Source of the DNA: Chitinophagia bacterium
Lineage (GTDB): Bacteria; Bacteroidota; Bacteroidia; Chitinophagales; Chitinophagaceae
Length of the DNA: 18,891 nucleotides
Assembly: GCA_010021705.1 (NCBI GenBank)
Contig: RGMU01000007.1
Location: 1 to 18,891 of the forward strand
Direction of reading: 5' to 3'
The notes under the pieces are model-generated. The model did not search any database, was not told the origin of the DNA, and was given only the letters and a program-made list of their open reading frames with translations. Shown here piece by piece: positions 7,480-16,222 of the stretch. The stretch's first letter is position 1, and every line of letters starts with the position of its first letter. The translations under genes and the position numbers were made by a program.

Positions 7480-8001
7480 ATGCCCATAGACGTAATAGGA
7501 ATATTGTGGATAGCATTAAGTTTTTTCAGGGGCTATAGTCGTGGATTTGTGGTGGCTATTTTTTCTGCCATAGCCATTATATTAGGCATTGTGTGTAGCT
7601 TAAAGCTGTCTCAAAGCCTTGCTACATGGCTGTTGGTGCATGGCTATACCACTGCGGGATGGGCACCGGTTGCCAGCTATTTATTACTGTTTATTGGCGT
7701 GTTGCTATTGGTGCGAATCTTAGCCACAGCCATAGAAAAGGCATTAGAGTTTTTACAATTAGGCATGGTGAACAAAATAGCCGGAGGGGTGTTGTATGCG
7801 TGTATAGGAACGTTAATGTGGAGTAGCATACTGTGGCTATGCGTAAAGGTGCATCTGTTTCCACCGGCAATAGTAGCCCAATCCAAAACCTATCCGTATA
7901 TAGCGGGCTTTGCGCCTTGGTTTTTCACTGTTTTAGGCAATCTGTTGCCCTTTGCTAAAGATATTTTTGCTGAATTGGAACGTTTTTTCAGAAAGGGGTG
8001 A
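7480..8001 (+). CDS. CvpA family membrane protein
   Basis: 173 residues with four hydrophobic helices at about 3-20, 24-42, 63-85 and 100-125. The family's characteristic N-terminus is present: DVIGILWIALSFFRGYSRGFV, with the R-G-x-x-R-G loop between the first two helices. CvpA-like proteins sit in the inner membrane. They are tied to colicin V export and envelope stress tolerance in enterobacteria; the role in Bacteroidota is not known. It follows yqeY by 30 bp, and a TAACTTTA box overlapping the yqeY stop (7447-7454) may add a weak internal promoter. A strong terminator follows 10 bp after its stop. Confidence 0.88.
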   Translation: MPIDVIGILWIALSFFRGYSRGFVVAIFSAIAIILGIVCSLKLSQSLATWLLVHGYTTAGWAPVASYLLLFIGVLLLVRILATAIEKALEFLQLGMVNKIAGGVLYACIGTLMWSSILWLCVKVHLFPPAIVAQSKTYPYIAGFAPWFFTVLGNLLPFAKDIFAELERFFRKG

Positions 8002-8011
8002 GTGTTGTGCA

Positions 8012-8050
8012 ATAGCTTTATGGTAGTTTCCCTACCATAAGCTATCTTTT
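8012..8050 (+). terminator. Rho-independent terminator after the cvpA-like gene
   Basis: Arms 8012-8026 (ATAGCTTTATGGTAG) and 8032-8045 (CTACCATAAGCTAT) form a 14-bp stem with one bulged T and a 5-nt loop, followed by TTTT. It ends the ribE/yqeY/cvpA-like stretch just ahead of the M1 peptidase gene. Confidence 0.88.
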
Positions 8051-8085
8051 ATTACTTTTACGGCTTCACTCGTTTGGCAATAAAC

Positions 8086-9966
8086 ATGAACCGATATATA
8101 CTGCTGTTTACCGCTTTAGCCGGCATTTTTACCCTATATGGCTGTGGCAATAATGGTGCGCAACCCACTGCTAATAGTACGCAACCTACCGATACCGTAC
8201 AAAAAGATACGCACACCCAATCTAATGCCGATAGCATTACGCTTAGCCATTTAGCCCTGCACATTGAGGTGAATATGGAGGCTAAGCAAATAGCGGGGCG
8301 CGCTACATGGCTAATAGAGAACCATGCCAAAGCCGCCAATCTTCAATTAGATATTGATGGCTTACAAATAGATAGCGTAGATGTTGATTATCAAAAATCT
8401 ACCTTTACCATAGGAGAAGCAATACCTAATTTGGGCAGTATGCTTAAAATACCCATCACCCCTTCTACGCAAAGCGTTACCATTTATTATAAAACGGGGG
8501 CTAATGCGCGCGCTTTGCAATGGCTAACCCCGCAGCAAACCAACGATAAAAAACAGCCCTTTTTATACACGCAGTCAGAGGCTATTTATGCGCGTTCATG
8601 GATACCGTGTGCAGATGGACCCGGCATTCGTTATACGTACAGTGCCCGCGTAAAAGTGCCCAAGGGGTTATTAGCCTTAATGAGTGCCTCTAATCCGCAA
8701 ACCAAAAACGATAGCGGTATTTACACTTTTTTCATGGAGCAGCCTATTCCTGCCTATTTAATGGCATTGGCGGTGGGGGATATTGCCTTTAAAGGCATTG
8801 ACAAGCGCACCGGTGTGTATGCCGAGCCGGGCATGATAGCCAAAGTGGCTTATGAGTTTGGAGAGGTGAATAAAATGGTAACAACAGCGGAGCAGCTTTA
8901 TGGACCTTACCGTTGGGGACGGTATGACGTGATTGTATTGCCACCCGGCTTTCCGATAGGTGGCATGGAGAACCCGCGACTCACTTTTTGCACGCCCACC
9001 GTGATAGCCGGAGACCGCTCTTTGGTATCGCTTATTGCGCATGAGTTGGCACATAGCTGGAGCGGCAACTTAGTAACGAATGCCACATGGAATGATATTT
9101 GGCTGAACGAGGGCTTTACGGTCTATTTTGAGCGCAGAATAACCGAGCAAATGATGGGCAAGCCTTATACCGATATGCTGTGGGAATTGGGCTACCAAGA
9201 CTTAGAGCATGAAGTGGCAGACAAAGGGGCACAAAGTAGGGATACATGGCTAAAATTAGACCTTGCGAAGCGCGAACCCGATGAGGGGCTTTCAGATATT
9301 CCATACGAAAAGGGGGCGCACTTTTTGCAACTTGTAGAACATACAGTTGGCAGGGCACGTTTTGACACGTTCTTATTTCATTATTTTAACGGCAATGCGT
9401 TTAAGACGATGAATACAGAAAAGTTTATGCAATATTTATACAAAGATTTGTTGCATGATGATAGCGCACTTATAAAAGCCATAAATCCCACTGCATGGGT
9501 ATATGGACCGGGCATACCGCCTAATTGCCCAAGAGCCGGTAACGAAAGGTTTGCACGCGTGGATAGCGAAAGAAACAAATTTTTGAGTGGCGCATCGCCT
9601 AATACACTGAATGACCAAAAGTGGACTACGCATGAATGGCTGCATTTTTTAAGAAAAATGCCCGATAGCTTAACCGTGAAGCACTTAACCGCCTTAGACG
9701 GTGCTTTTGCCTTTACGAAGCAAACCAATGCCGAAATAGCTGACCTTTGGTTTACGCTTGCCGTAGCGCATAACTACCAACCGGCTTATCCGGCAATGGA
9801 GGCATTTATTAGCCGTGTGGGGCGCAGAAAGTTTTTGCTGCCTATATACGAGGCATTGGTAAAAACGCCTGAAGGCAAACAAACAGCCCAAAAGTGGTTT
9901 GGGGCTTATAAGCTCAATTATCACCCCATTGCGCAGTGTAGTATTGCCAAGTTGTTAAGCAAATAA
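8086..9966 (+). CDS. M1 family metallopeptidase lipoprotein, leukotriene A4 hydrolase-like aminopeptidase
   Basis: A zinc aminopeptidase that removes N-terminal residues from peptides. From the ATG at 8086 it is 626 residues. A TTG four codons earlier is less likely. The signal peptide ends in LYGC, so Cys20 should be lipidated and the enzyme would act in the periplasm or at the surface. The M1 features are complete: a GGMEN exopeptidase motif (292-296), a zinc site HELAH (319-323) with a third ligand E342 in WLNEG, and a Tyr in PYEKG (Y407). The C-terminal 150 residues (HFLRKMPDSLTVKHLTALDGAF through YHPIAQCSIAKLL) match the helical LTA4H C-terminal domain. That domain is what separates this group from ordinary M1 enzymes. 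A weak TACTTTTA box (8053-8060) may serve as its promoter. It runs convergently into the glycan operon with only 6 bp between stops. Confidence 0.94.
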   Translation: MNRYILLFTALAGIFTLYGCGNNGAQPTANSTQPTDTVQKDTHTQSNADSITLSHLALHIEVNMEAKQIAGRATWLIENHAKAANLQLDIDGLQIDSVDVDYQKSTFTIGEAIPNLGSMLKIPITPSTQSVTIYYKTGANARALQWLTPQQTNDKKQPFLYTQSEAIYARSWIPCADGPGIRYTYSARVKVPKGLLALMSASNPQTKNDSGIYTFFMEQPIPAYLMALAVGDIAFKGIDKRTGVYAEPGMIAKVAYEFGEVNKMVTTAEQLYGPYRWGRYDVIVLPPGFPIGGMENPRLTFCTPTVIAGDRSLVSLIAHELAHSWSGNLVTNATWNDIWLNEGFTVYFERRITEQMMGKPYTDMLWELGYQDLEHEVADKGAQSRDTWLKLDLAKREPDEGLSDIPYEKGAHFLQLVEHTVGRARFDTFLFHYFNGNAFKTMNTEKFMQYLYKDLLHDDSALIKAINPTAWVYGPGIPPNCPRAGNERFARVDSERNKFLSGASPNTLNDQKWTTHEWLHFLRKMPDSLTVKHLTALDGAFAFTKQTNAEIADLWFTLAVAHNYQPAYPAMEAFISRVGRRKFLLPIYEALVKTPEGKQTAQKWFGAYKLNYHPIAQCSIAKLLSK

Positions 9967-9972
9967 GGGGTG

Positions 9973-10617
9973 CTACTCTTCGCCCTCGTTGCCCATAAAT
10001 TTTTCCATTGTAGCTGATGTGGCAGAGCTAATGCCCTCCGACTTAAACACTTTGGCTATGGTGCGGAAAATGATTTGTAGGTCTAAAAGGAAGTTAATGT
10101 GTTTTACGTACCAAACGTCATATTCAAACTTTTGCTTCCAGCTGATGGCGTTTCTGCCGTTGGTTTGTGCCCAGCCGGTGATGCCGGGCTTCACGGCATG
10201 GCGTAGCTTTTGCACTTCGCTATAACGAGGCAAATACTCTACCAATAGGGGGCGGGGACCGACAATACTCATATCGCCTTTTAGTACATTAATGAGTTGG
10301 GGGATTTCGTCAAGCGAGGTGCGGCGGATAAAGCTGCCTATGGGCGTAAGACGGTCGGCATCGGGGAGTAAATTACCGTTAACGTCTTTTTTGTCGTTCA
10401 TGGTTTTAAATTTTACTACATAAAATATTTTCTCATTTTTGCCGGGTCGTGCCTGGAAAAAGAAGGGCTTTCCGCTGTTGGCAAACCACAACCTTATTAC
10501 CACAAAAATAAATATAGGTGATAGCAATAGCAGGGCTAACAGAGCGGCTACTCTGTCAAAAAAGGCTTTTATTACCAATATATAAATCCATTGCCAATAT
10601 GTGCGGTATAGGGTCAA
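9973..10617 (-). CDS. Undecaprenyl-phosphate sugar phosphotransferase (monotopic phosphoglycosyl transferase, PglC/WcaJ catalytic-domain type)
   Basis: Transfers a sugar-1-phosphate from a UDP-sugar to undecaprenyl phosphate at the inner face of the inner membrane, starting a lipid-linked glycan. It is the short form (about 200 residues) with one re-entrant hydrophobic segment (FFDRVAALLALLLLSPIFIFVVI, about 19-41) and no extra membrane domain. Key motifs are KFKTM (69-73), the catalytic Asp-Glu pair in SLDEIPQL (D103, E104), GPRP (120-123) and KPGITGWAQTNGRN (143-156). The start is unusual: no ATG exists between the upstream in-frame stop (10657-10659) and the catalytic core. I use TTG at 10617; TTG at 10579, just before KAFFDR, is a real alternative. 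It is the last gene of the operon, 23 bp after the GT4 gene. The donor sugar cannot be deduced. Confidence 0.92.
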   Translation of the reverse strand: MTLYRTYWQWIYILVIKAFFDRVAALLALLLLSPIFIFVVIRLWFANSGKPFFFQARPGKNEKIFYVVKFKTMNDKKDVNGNLLPDADRLTPIGSFIRRTSLDEIPQLINVLKGDMSIVGPRPLLVEYLPRYSEVQKLRHAVKPGITGWAQTNGRNAISWKQKFEYDVWYVKHINFLLDLQIIFRTIAKVFKSEGISSATSATMEKFMGNEGEE

Positions 10618-10640
10618 AGCGGGTGTGGTTTGGAGTGAAC

Positions 10641-11879
10641 TTATTTTTTGACAATATTAGCAATATAATTGATATATTTTTTAGCTAATATTTCCCTATC
10701 AAAGTTTTCTTTGGCATAAGCATAGCCATTGTCGCCCTGTTCTTTTAGCAAGTGGGGGTTGGCTAAGTAATGCCTGATAATTCGGTTATATTCGGCAGTG
10801 TTTTCCGGCTCTACGTAAGTGCCGGCTTGAGCATCTTCCAATAGTTCGCGAGACACACCGTCTATAGCCATCAGTATGGGCTTTTTGCAGGACATGTAGT
10901 CAAAAGTTTTGTTGGAATATACGGTCTTAAACGTATCCACTTTTTTGAGCACCGATGCCCCCATTTCAGACGCTAAAATGTATTGAAAAACCTCTGCTTT
11001 GGGCACAGAGTCCACAAAGCGCACATTGGTAACTTTTCTGTCCCATGCCATTTTCACCAATCTGTCTTTTTCCATACCTTGCCCAATAAGCAAAAACAGC
11101 ACATTGGTATCGGCAAGGGCTTCACCGGCATCTATCAGTTGTTCTAAATAGTTTGCCACACCGTGTGCGCCTACATACGTAATTACAAATTTGCCTTCTA
11201 AGTTGTGTTGTTTTCTGAATGCGTCTCTGTCAAAGGTTTGCAACAATTTTTCAGAAAGTGAGAAATCGGCTGCATTAGATATTTGAATAAGTTTACTTTC
11301 CGCAATGCCCTTTTTGTCGCGCAAGGTTTTGTAAAAAGCAGGCGTTAGCACATTCACCATTTTGGCATTACGGTAAATGAATGCTTCTACCCAGTAGGCA
11401 AGTTTTATAACTGTTTTGTTGGTTAATACACCGGTATCTATGGCAGATTCGGGCCATAGGTCGCGTACTTCAAACACAAAGGGCATACCTCTTAATCGGG
11501 ATATTAAATAGCCGCTGCCGCCCACAAATAGCGGTGGTGAGGTTACAATCACCACGTCAAACTTGCCCTTTGCCTTAAATAATCCTGCCCATAATGACGA
11601 AAACATAAAGGAAAAATAGCCCCACAGCCTGCCAAGAAAGTTTTTGTTGTAGGCTTCAGATACATGGCAACGCCATACGGTAACTTTGCCTTGTTGCTTT
11701 TTTACATATAGCTTGCCTTTATACTCCTCTATTTTTTCTTTACCGTTATAGTGCATCATGCCGCCAAGCACCGTTACGGAGTGCCCCATATCTGTCCATA
11801 CACGGGTAAGTTCGTTCCAACGGCTACCGCCGGGGTCGTTTTCTTCTAAAAAGTATTGATGGAGCAGTAGTATGTTCAT
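10641..11879 (-). CDS. Glycosyltransferase family 4, WbuB-like
   Basis: 412 residues, a full-length GT-B enzyme with the WbuB/WcaI-like pattern. The N-terminal half begins NILLLHQYFLEENDPGGSRW and has TSPPLFVGGSGYLISRL (from 113) and FEVRDLWPES (136-145). The C-terminal half has ITYVGAHGVAN (233-243), LLIGQGMEK and NKTFDYMSCKKPILMA (323-338), where GT4 enzymes bind the donor. WbuB of enterobacterial O antigens adds N-acetyl-L-fucosamine as an early step after a WecA-type initiation. Here it directly precedes the phosphoglycosyl transferase gene, so it may add the second sugar of the repeat unit (inference from context). It should act on the cytoplasmic side of the inner membrane. The gap to the heparinase-like gene is 54 bp, without a recognisable promoter. 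Confidence 0.9.
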   Translation of the reverse strand: MNILLLHQYFLEENDPGGSRWNELTRVWTDMGHSVTVLGGMMHYNGKEKIEEYKGKLYVKKQQGKVTVWRCHVSEAYNKNFLGRLWGYFSFMFSSLWAGLFKAKGKFDVVIVTSPPLFVGGSGYLISRLRGMPFVFEVRDLWPESAIDTGVLTNKTVIKLAYWVEAFIYRNAKMVNVLTPAFYKTLRDKKGIAESKLIQISNAADFSLSEKLLQTFDRDAFRKQHNLEGKFVITYVGAHGVANYLEQLIDAGEALADTNVLFLLIGQGMEKDRLVKMAWDRKVTNVRFVDSVPKAEVFQYILASEMGASVLKKVDTFKTVYSNKTFDYMSCKKPILMAIDGVSRELLEDAQAGTYVEPENTAEYNRIIRHYLANPHLLKEQGDNGYAYAKENFDREILAKKYINYIANIVKK

Positions 11880-11933
11880 GCTTTTTGTGTAAAGTAATGA
11901 TTAAATAGAATGTATATAAATTAAGGCAACGGG

Positions 11934-13826
11934 CTAAGGGTTAACAATCTTAAAACTTGTTTCTATAACGCTATCTTGTGTTTCAAAGTCATATTGTATT
12001 GCCGGTTCTTTAGAGCCGTAAAGCGAAGAGTGATAAACGGGTGTGGTTTGGGGAGCAATGCTTGACTTGCCGGCTTTGGCTTCAATGGCTATTTTGTTGG
12101 CATGAGCCGGCAAGGTGTGCCATAATTGGCGCATGGCTTTACCCGCCGGCAAGTGGGCTATGGTGTCGGTAATTTTCCATTCGGGTTTGCCTTTGGTTTT
12201 TACTATGGTGCGGGTGTGGGTAATGTCTTTGTTAAGGTAGGTAAATGCTTTTACAGTTCCGGTAAAAATATAGCTGTCAGGCGTTTCTGTTAGAGCTGCG
12301 CTTTCACATTGCGACCAATAGTACCATATAAATCTTCCGCCTTTGAGCATTTGGTCATTGTTGTCAATCATTACTGTATTGTGTGATTCTGTGCCGGAAA
12401 AATATTTTATGGTGGCATTGTCGGTATTGTATTTATAGCTGCCTCCGTCTATTAGTATGTTTTCGTTTTTATACCATATATCAATGTGTAAATTGTCGGC
12501 TTGCTGGGGGCGGTCTTTGTAGCTGCCACATTTGATAAATGTGAGTGTATCAGCCTCGCGTATCACATAATAGCCACCGTTTTCAAACGAATAAATGCCT
12601 GTAGGTGGCTTCCATGTTTTGCGGGCATTTTCATACACACCGTACCAAAAAGCGTCTTCCGTAGAGTCGTTAAATAATGCTTCTGTGCCTATGACTGCTG
12701 CCAATGCCTGCAACTGTGGGCGATAGTCGCGGTAGTGGGCATTGTTCAGCTTAAAAAAGATAGCACCATCGTTTGCGCCATAGTTGGGCAGGTAGCCGTC
12801 TGAATCGTTCATGCAGACGCGCAGGTATTGGAAGGTTTTTTTAGCCCTTTTATACACTACATCGCTAAATCGCTCTTCATTGTTATCGGCTAAGGTTATG
12901 CCCCAGGTAAGCAGTTGCACCACCACGCGGTGGTAATTCATGGAGTATTGTAAAAATGTGCCGTCTTCATATATCTGATAAGCTATTTCTTCTTCAAACC
13001 ATGCTTTGCCCTTTTGCTTCCATTCATTGGCACCGGGCAGCGAGGGGAATAATAAGCCCCCTAAATAAAGTGTTAATGTTTCTGTGATAGCATGATTATT
13101 CCTTACCGTGATTCTTGAAAAGTGAATATTATTATAAATATGGTGCAAATGCCAATAAATGGCGTACTGCATTTTATTGAATACGGCTTCGGTAAGGGCG
13201 GTGGAGTTTTTATAATAGTATAGCGCAAAAGTCCAGTTAAGCAAGCGGATAGACATTTCTTGGCTGCAACGGTAGTTGGGACCCATATTTATGGGGTTGG
13301 CATCTATCCATGATGTTATCTCTGAAAAAACATAAGCCGAGCAATCTTTGTTATGGTGAAAGTCGTAGCGAATGATGTCATATAAAAAAGAGAAGCGGGA
13401 CTTTTCCCATACAAATTTTATGTCTCCGGCTGTTTTAGAATAGTCTTCTATGGCTGTCCAGTGGCTTTGGATGCTGTATTTATAGCCGGTGTCTATGTTG
13501 GTTAACCAATCAAAGTTTTTGCCTAAATCCATTAAAAGGTTGTTGTAGAACAGCAATTTACCGGCTTTCAGGTTTTCGTATCTTTGTTGTTGTTCTTTGG
13601 TAGGCTTTTTTTCTAGACGGATAGATTCTTTGCCGTCAAAGAAAAACTTGGCGTGCTGTGCGTGCCAGCCCCGTAGCGATAGGTATTGCTGAAAGGGAGG
13701 GTGCGCCGGAAATTTATACTTCAGCAAGCCTACCTTTTTTAATATATCGTGGCCTAGGCGGTAAGCCACATATCGGTGCCCTAAGTTTTGGTATAGATTT
13801 ATAAATTTCTTTAACTTTTCCGGCAT
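11934..13826 (-). CDS. Heparinase II/III family protein (alginate lyase-like) in glycan operon
   Basis: 630 residues. The N-terminal 390 or so residues are the helical toroid, with NNHAITE (243-249) and YSMNYHR (294-300), the latter holding the usual Tyr/His candidates. The C-terminal beta-sandwich (about 410-600) has GGYYVIREAD, ADNLHIDIWYKNENILIDGGSYKY with H447, and GTESHNTVMIDN with H482. Family members cleave uronic-acid polysaccharides by beta-elimination. The N-terminus (KFINLYQNLGHRYVAYRLGHDILKKVGLLKYKFP) is not a signal peptide. It resembles the N-terminal extension of heparinase-like proteins found in capsule and exopolysaccharide loci. Such a protein may modify or trim a glycan during synthesis instead of digesting outside material. 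It sits 37 bp after the MBL gene and 54 bp before the GT4 gene. Family assignment is secure; activity is not. Confidence 0.9.
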   Translation of the reverse strand: MPEKLKKFINLYQNLGHRYVAYRLGHDILKKVGLLKYKFPAHPPFQQYLSLRGWHAQHAKFFFDGKESIRLEKKPTKEQQQRYENLKAGKLLFYNNLLMDLGKNFDWLTNIDTGYKYSIQSHWTAIEDYSKTAGDIKFVWEKSRFSFLYDIIRYDFHHNKDCSAYVFSEITSWIDANPINMGPNYRCSQEMSIRLLNWTFALYYYKNSTALTEAVFNKMQYAIYWHLHHIYNNIHFSRITVRNNHAITETLTLYLGGLLFPSLPGANEWKQKGKAWFEEEIAYQIYEDGTFLQYSMNYHRVVVQLLTWGITLADNNEERFSDVVYKRAKKTFQYLRVCMNDSDGYLPNYGANDGAIFFKLNNAHYRDYRPQLQALAAVIGTEALFNDSTEDAFWYGVYENARKTWKPPTGIYSFENGGYYVIREADTLTFIKCGSYKDRPQQADNLHIDIWYKNENILIDGGSYKYNTDNATIKYFSGTESHNTVMIDNNDQMLKGGRFIWYYWSQCESAALTETPDSYIFTGTVKAFTYLNKDITHTRTIVKTKGKPEWKITDTIAHLPAGKAMRQLWHTLPAHANKIAIEAKAGKSSIAPQTTPVYHSSLYGSKEPAIQYDFETQDSVIETSFKIVNP

Positions 13827-13863
13827 ATTTATGAGAGTAATGGGAATTACCGTAAGTTAAGTG

Positions 13864-15279
13864 TTAGGCTTTATAAGGCTTTAGGTATTTTTTCATGTCC
13901 ATTTTACCGGTTAGCACTTTGTCTTTTGCTAAGGCAGAGTATAAAAATAGCTCACGCCAGCGAAGTCTCCATGTTTCTATAGAGCGGTCTGAGAAATTGT
14001 TTTTTAACGGAATAATATCGTATTCGTATAGATTGAACACGGTATTCAGCATTTCCATGTATTTCTTTTTATCAGACCTTACGCGGTAAAATACCCTTTT
14101 GCCAATACTCATGTGAGAAAATATGTTAAACACAATACATTGCTGCATAATATAGGCAGTAGTATGTATTTGTATAGGGTTTGCTTCGTCTGAATAAGAG
14201 GTTAGCTCGGTTACTTCACCGTTATAAAAGTCAACGTCAAACAGTAGATGTTTGTCATCGGTCAGGCGAAGCACATAAGTAAATTTTTGCCCCTTGAAGC
14301 GGCTACGAATAAAGCCCGGTGTGGCATCAGCTAATTTTTTAAAGTAGTTTTGCATTACTTTAAATGGTAGCTTAGTGCGCTCTTCTTTTTGGTAAAAGGT
14401 ATTTAGTTTTTCGGCATATTCGTTGCGATATTCCTCCAATATTTTTTCTTTTTCGGTAAACCAGTCTTTATCACTAATGCTAAAGCCGGTCTCTTTGCTC
14501 CAACTATCACCGGATAGCATCACTTGGAGCTTAGGGGTGGTAATATTGTTGGCTTCAAAGTATTTTTTTACCAATGCGGGGTCTTGTATATAGTGGTTAA
14601 AGCTATAGGTATCTTTGTGCAAATGGCAATGGTTGCTGGCAAACGGCACGGCATAGCGCGCTCCGGATGCCCTTACTGTGCAGGCAAAGTCTTCTATGTA
14701 TTTTTGAATGTCATCGGTTTTTTCTTCGGGCTTGTCAAATATGTGGTAGGACAGGCGGGAATTGGCAGAACTATGACTACGGAATACAAAGTCAATAGGG
14801 TAGTGCTTGTCAACAATTTGCTTTAGCGTGCTACCCATGTGTTTAGAGTCGTTTAGGTTAAGGAGTTTAACGCCGTCTGCTTCTATCAGGGCTGCACTGT
14901 CTAAGAAAATACCAAACTGGTAGGACGTGATGGTAAAATTGTCTGTCAGTTTGTAGGTTTCACCGTGCTTTAGTTCTATTACGTTTTTAAAGCCCAATTT
15001 CACTAAGTCAACCTTAATGCGGCTGTAATTGCCTTTGGGTACAATGAAGGGCGTATTTTTATCAAATTTTTCTAAAGAAGGTCCGTGAAAGTGATCCCAA
15101 TGAATGTGTGTTAGATATATAAAGTTCGGCTTTAGGCTATTAACCAACTCTTTAGAAACGGGAGGGTAGTTCCACCATGACCGCCAATAGCAGCTACCTA
15201 ATATCCAAGGGTCGCAAATAAGGGTAACATTATTATGCTCTACAAGCAAGCCCGCGTGGGATAGTACTTTAAACATCAT
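13864..15279 (-). CDS. MBL-fold metallo-hydrolase (UlaG/CMAH-like), first gene of glycan operon
   Basis: 471 residues. The N-terminal half (about 1-220) is a metallo-beta-lactamase fold: SHAGLLVEHNNVTLICDPW, then the metal motif THIHWDHFHG (H58, H60, D62, H63), LLNLND with D144, and late His residues (H217, H219 in NHCHLHKD). The remaining 250 residues are an uncharacterised C-terminal domain rich in charged and aromatic residues. The layout recalls the MBL half of CMP-N-acetylneuraminate hydroxylase, but no Rieske iron-sulfur domain is present, so hydroxylase activity is not supported. No signal peptide is seen, so the protein is probably cytoplasmic. Being first in an operon with a heparinase-like protein and two glycosyl transferases, it probably acts on a sugar nucleotide or lipid-linked glycan (inference). 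ATG at 15279 is used; the next codon is also ATG. Confidence 0.88.
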   Translation of the reverse strand: MMFKVLSHAGLLVEHNNVTLICDPWILGSCYWRSWWNYPPVSKELVNSLKPNFIYLTHIHWDHFHGPSLEKFDKNTPFIVPKGNYSRIKVDLVKLGFKNVIELKHGETYKLTDNFTITSYQFGIFLDSAALIEADGVKLLNLNDSKHMGSTLKQIVDKHYPIDFVFRSHSSANSRLSYHIFDKPEEKTDDIQKYIEDFACTVRASGARYAVPFASNHCHLHKDTYSFNHYIQDPALVKKYFEANNITTPKLQVMLSGDSWSKETGFSISDKDWFTEKEKILEEYRNEYAEKLNTFYQKEERTKLPFKVMQNYFKKLADATPGFIRSRFKGQKFTYVLRLTDDKHLLFDVDFYNGEVTELTSYSDEANPIQIHTTAYIMQQCIVFNIFSHMSIGKRVFYRVRSDKKKYMEMLNTVFNLYEYDIIPLKNNFSDRSIETWRLRWRELFLYSALAKDKVLTGKMDMKKYLKPYKA

Positions 15280-15314
15280 AAGGCAAATTGCTATATTAGT
15301 TGTTATTGGCGGTG

Positions 15315-15322
15315 CAAAATTA
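15315..15322 (-). promoter_or_regulatory. Perfect TANNTTTG -7 box for the MBL/heparinase/GT/PGT operon
   Basis: Read on the - strand this is TAATTTTG, 35 bp ahead of the ATG at 15279, giving a leader of about 29 nt. No good TTTG was found at the -33 position. The 162-bp gap between the DUF4197 stop and this operon otherwise holds nothing recognisable. Confidence 0.5.
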
Positions 15323-15441
15323 ATAAAATTTCCGCTTTATTGCCCGCTATGTTTGCATTTATGCCTATAGACCTATTTATTTTTCAACCTTTTAAGCCCA
15401 TTACGCCGCATTTAACTGCCGTTTTACGATATAAGGGGCAA

Positions 15442-16197
15442 CTATGGCTTGGCAAATACTTTTTTTAGTAGGTCGGTAACGCGGGCTGCGGGGTCAAGGC
15501 GTATTTTATTTTCTTCTTCAGCTATGGCAGTAAACATGCCTGCAAGGGCGCGCTCTGTTACATAAGCACTTAAATCGGGGTTAACCTTGTTGTATGTGGT
15601 AGGCAGTGAGTTATAGGCTTCAAACACCTCTGCCCAATATTTGGTGGCGTTCACTTTGTCTAAACTTTCTGTTATCACGGGTTTAAAGGCATCAGTTAGC
15701 TGTGTGGTGGTTTTGGTTTTCAGGTATTGTGTGGCGGCATCGTTGCCTCCGTTTAATATGCCTAATGCGTCTTGAATACTCATGTTTTTTACGGCAGTGG
15801 TGAATATAGGCAGGGCTTTGCCGGCAGCCTCTTCGGCGGCACGGTTCATAGACAAAATAGCTTTGTCCACATAGCTGCCCATGCCAATGGTGCGTAGCGT
15901 GTTCTCCACTTTTTTGGCTTCGGGGGGCATGTATATTTTCATAAGGGCGTTGCCAAAATAGCCATTTTGCACCGATAACTTGCCGGTGGCACTTTTAGCA
16001 CCTAAATCAAGGGCTTCACGAAGGGCTGCCGTAATTTCCGTATTGGTAACGCCTTTGCTGCTACCTCCGCCACCACCGGTAACGGTTTTGGTGGCATCTT
16101 TTATTAAGTTTTTAAGGCGTTGTGCGGGGGCTTGGGTGCAGATGCTCAAAAAGGCTAACGCCATTAAGGCTGCTTTTAGGCTGTTGGAAATGTTCAT
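15442..16197 (-). CDS. DUF4197 family exported protein
   Basis: 251 residues from the ATG at 16197, which opens a clear signal peptide (MNISNSLKAALMALAFLSICTQAPAQ). The frame stays open to 16287, but that extension runs through the promoter and regulatory sites and is rejected. A short glycine/serine linker (TGGGGGSSKG) is followed by the DUF4197 domain to the C-terminus. Landmarks are EITAALREALDLGAKSA, YFGNALMKIYMPPEAKKVENTLR, MNRAAEEAAGKALPIF, NGGNDAATQYLK and the closing EENKIRLDPAARVTDLLKKVF. It is mostly helical and probably periplasmic. The family has no known function. It is the first gene of a divergent pair with the small gene at 16434, and its promoter overlaps a BlaI/MecI-like dyad. 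Confidence 0.9.
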   Translation of the reverse strand: MNISNSLKAALMALAFLSICTQAPAQRLKNLIKDATKTVTGGGGGSSKGVTNTEITAALREALDLGAKSATGKLSVQNGYFGNALMKIYMPPEAKKVENTLRTIGMGSYVDKAILSMNRAAEEAAGKALPIFTTAVKNMSIQDALGILNGGNDAATQYLKTKTTTQLTDAFKPVITESLDKVNATKYWAEVFEAYNSLPTTYNKVNPDLSAYVTERALAGMFTAIAEEENKIRLDPAARVTDLLKKVFAKP

Positions 16198-16222
16198 AGT
16201 TGTTCTATTTATTTGATATGTG

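Noticed and set aside
7505..7513. TGTGGATAG, a DnaA-box-like 9-mer in the cvpA-like gene
   Set aside because: A single imperfect site in coding sequence with no partner nearby.
12797..12806. GTCTGAATC match to the intergenic repeat core inside the heparinase-like gene (another GTCTGAA lies in the MBL gene near 14186)
   Set aside because: Only the 7-9 base core matches, without the following GAT/GATTT units, and both are within well-read coding sequence. Chance matches.
14524..14826. + strand open frame of 100 codons opposite the MBL-fold gene
   Set aside because: Lies antisense to the conserved MBL coding region and has no promoter or recognisable protein features.
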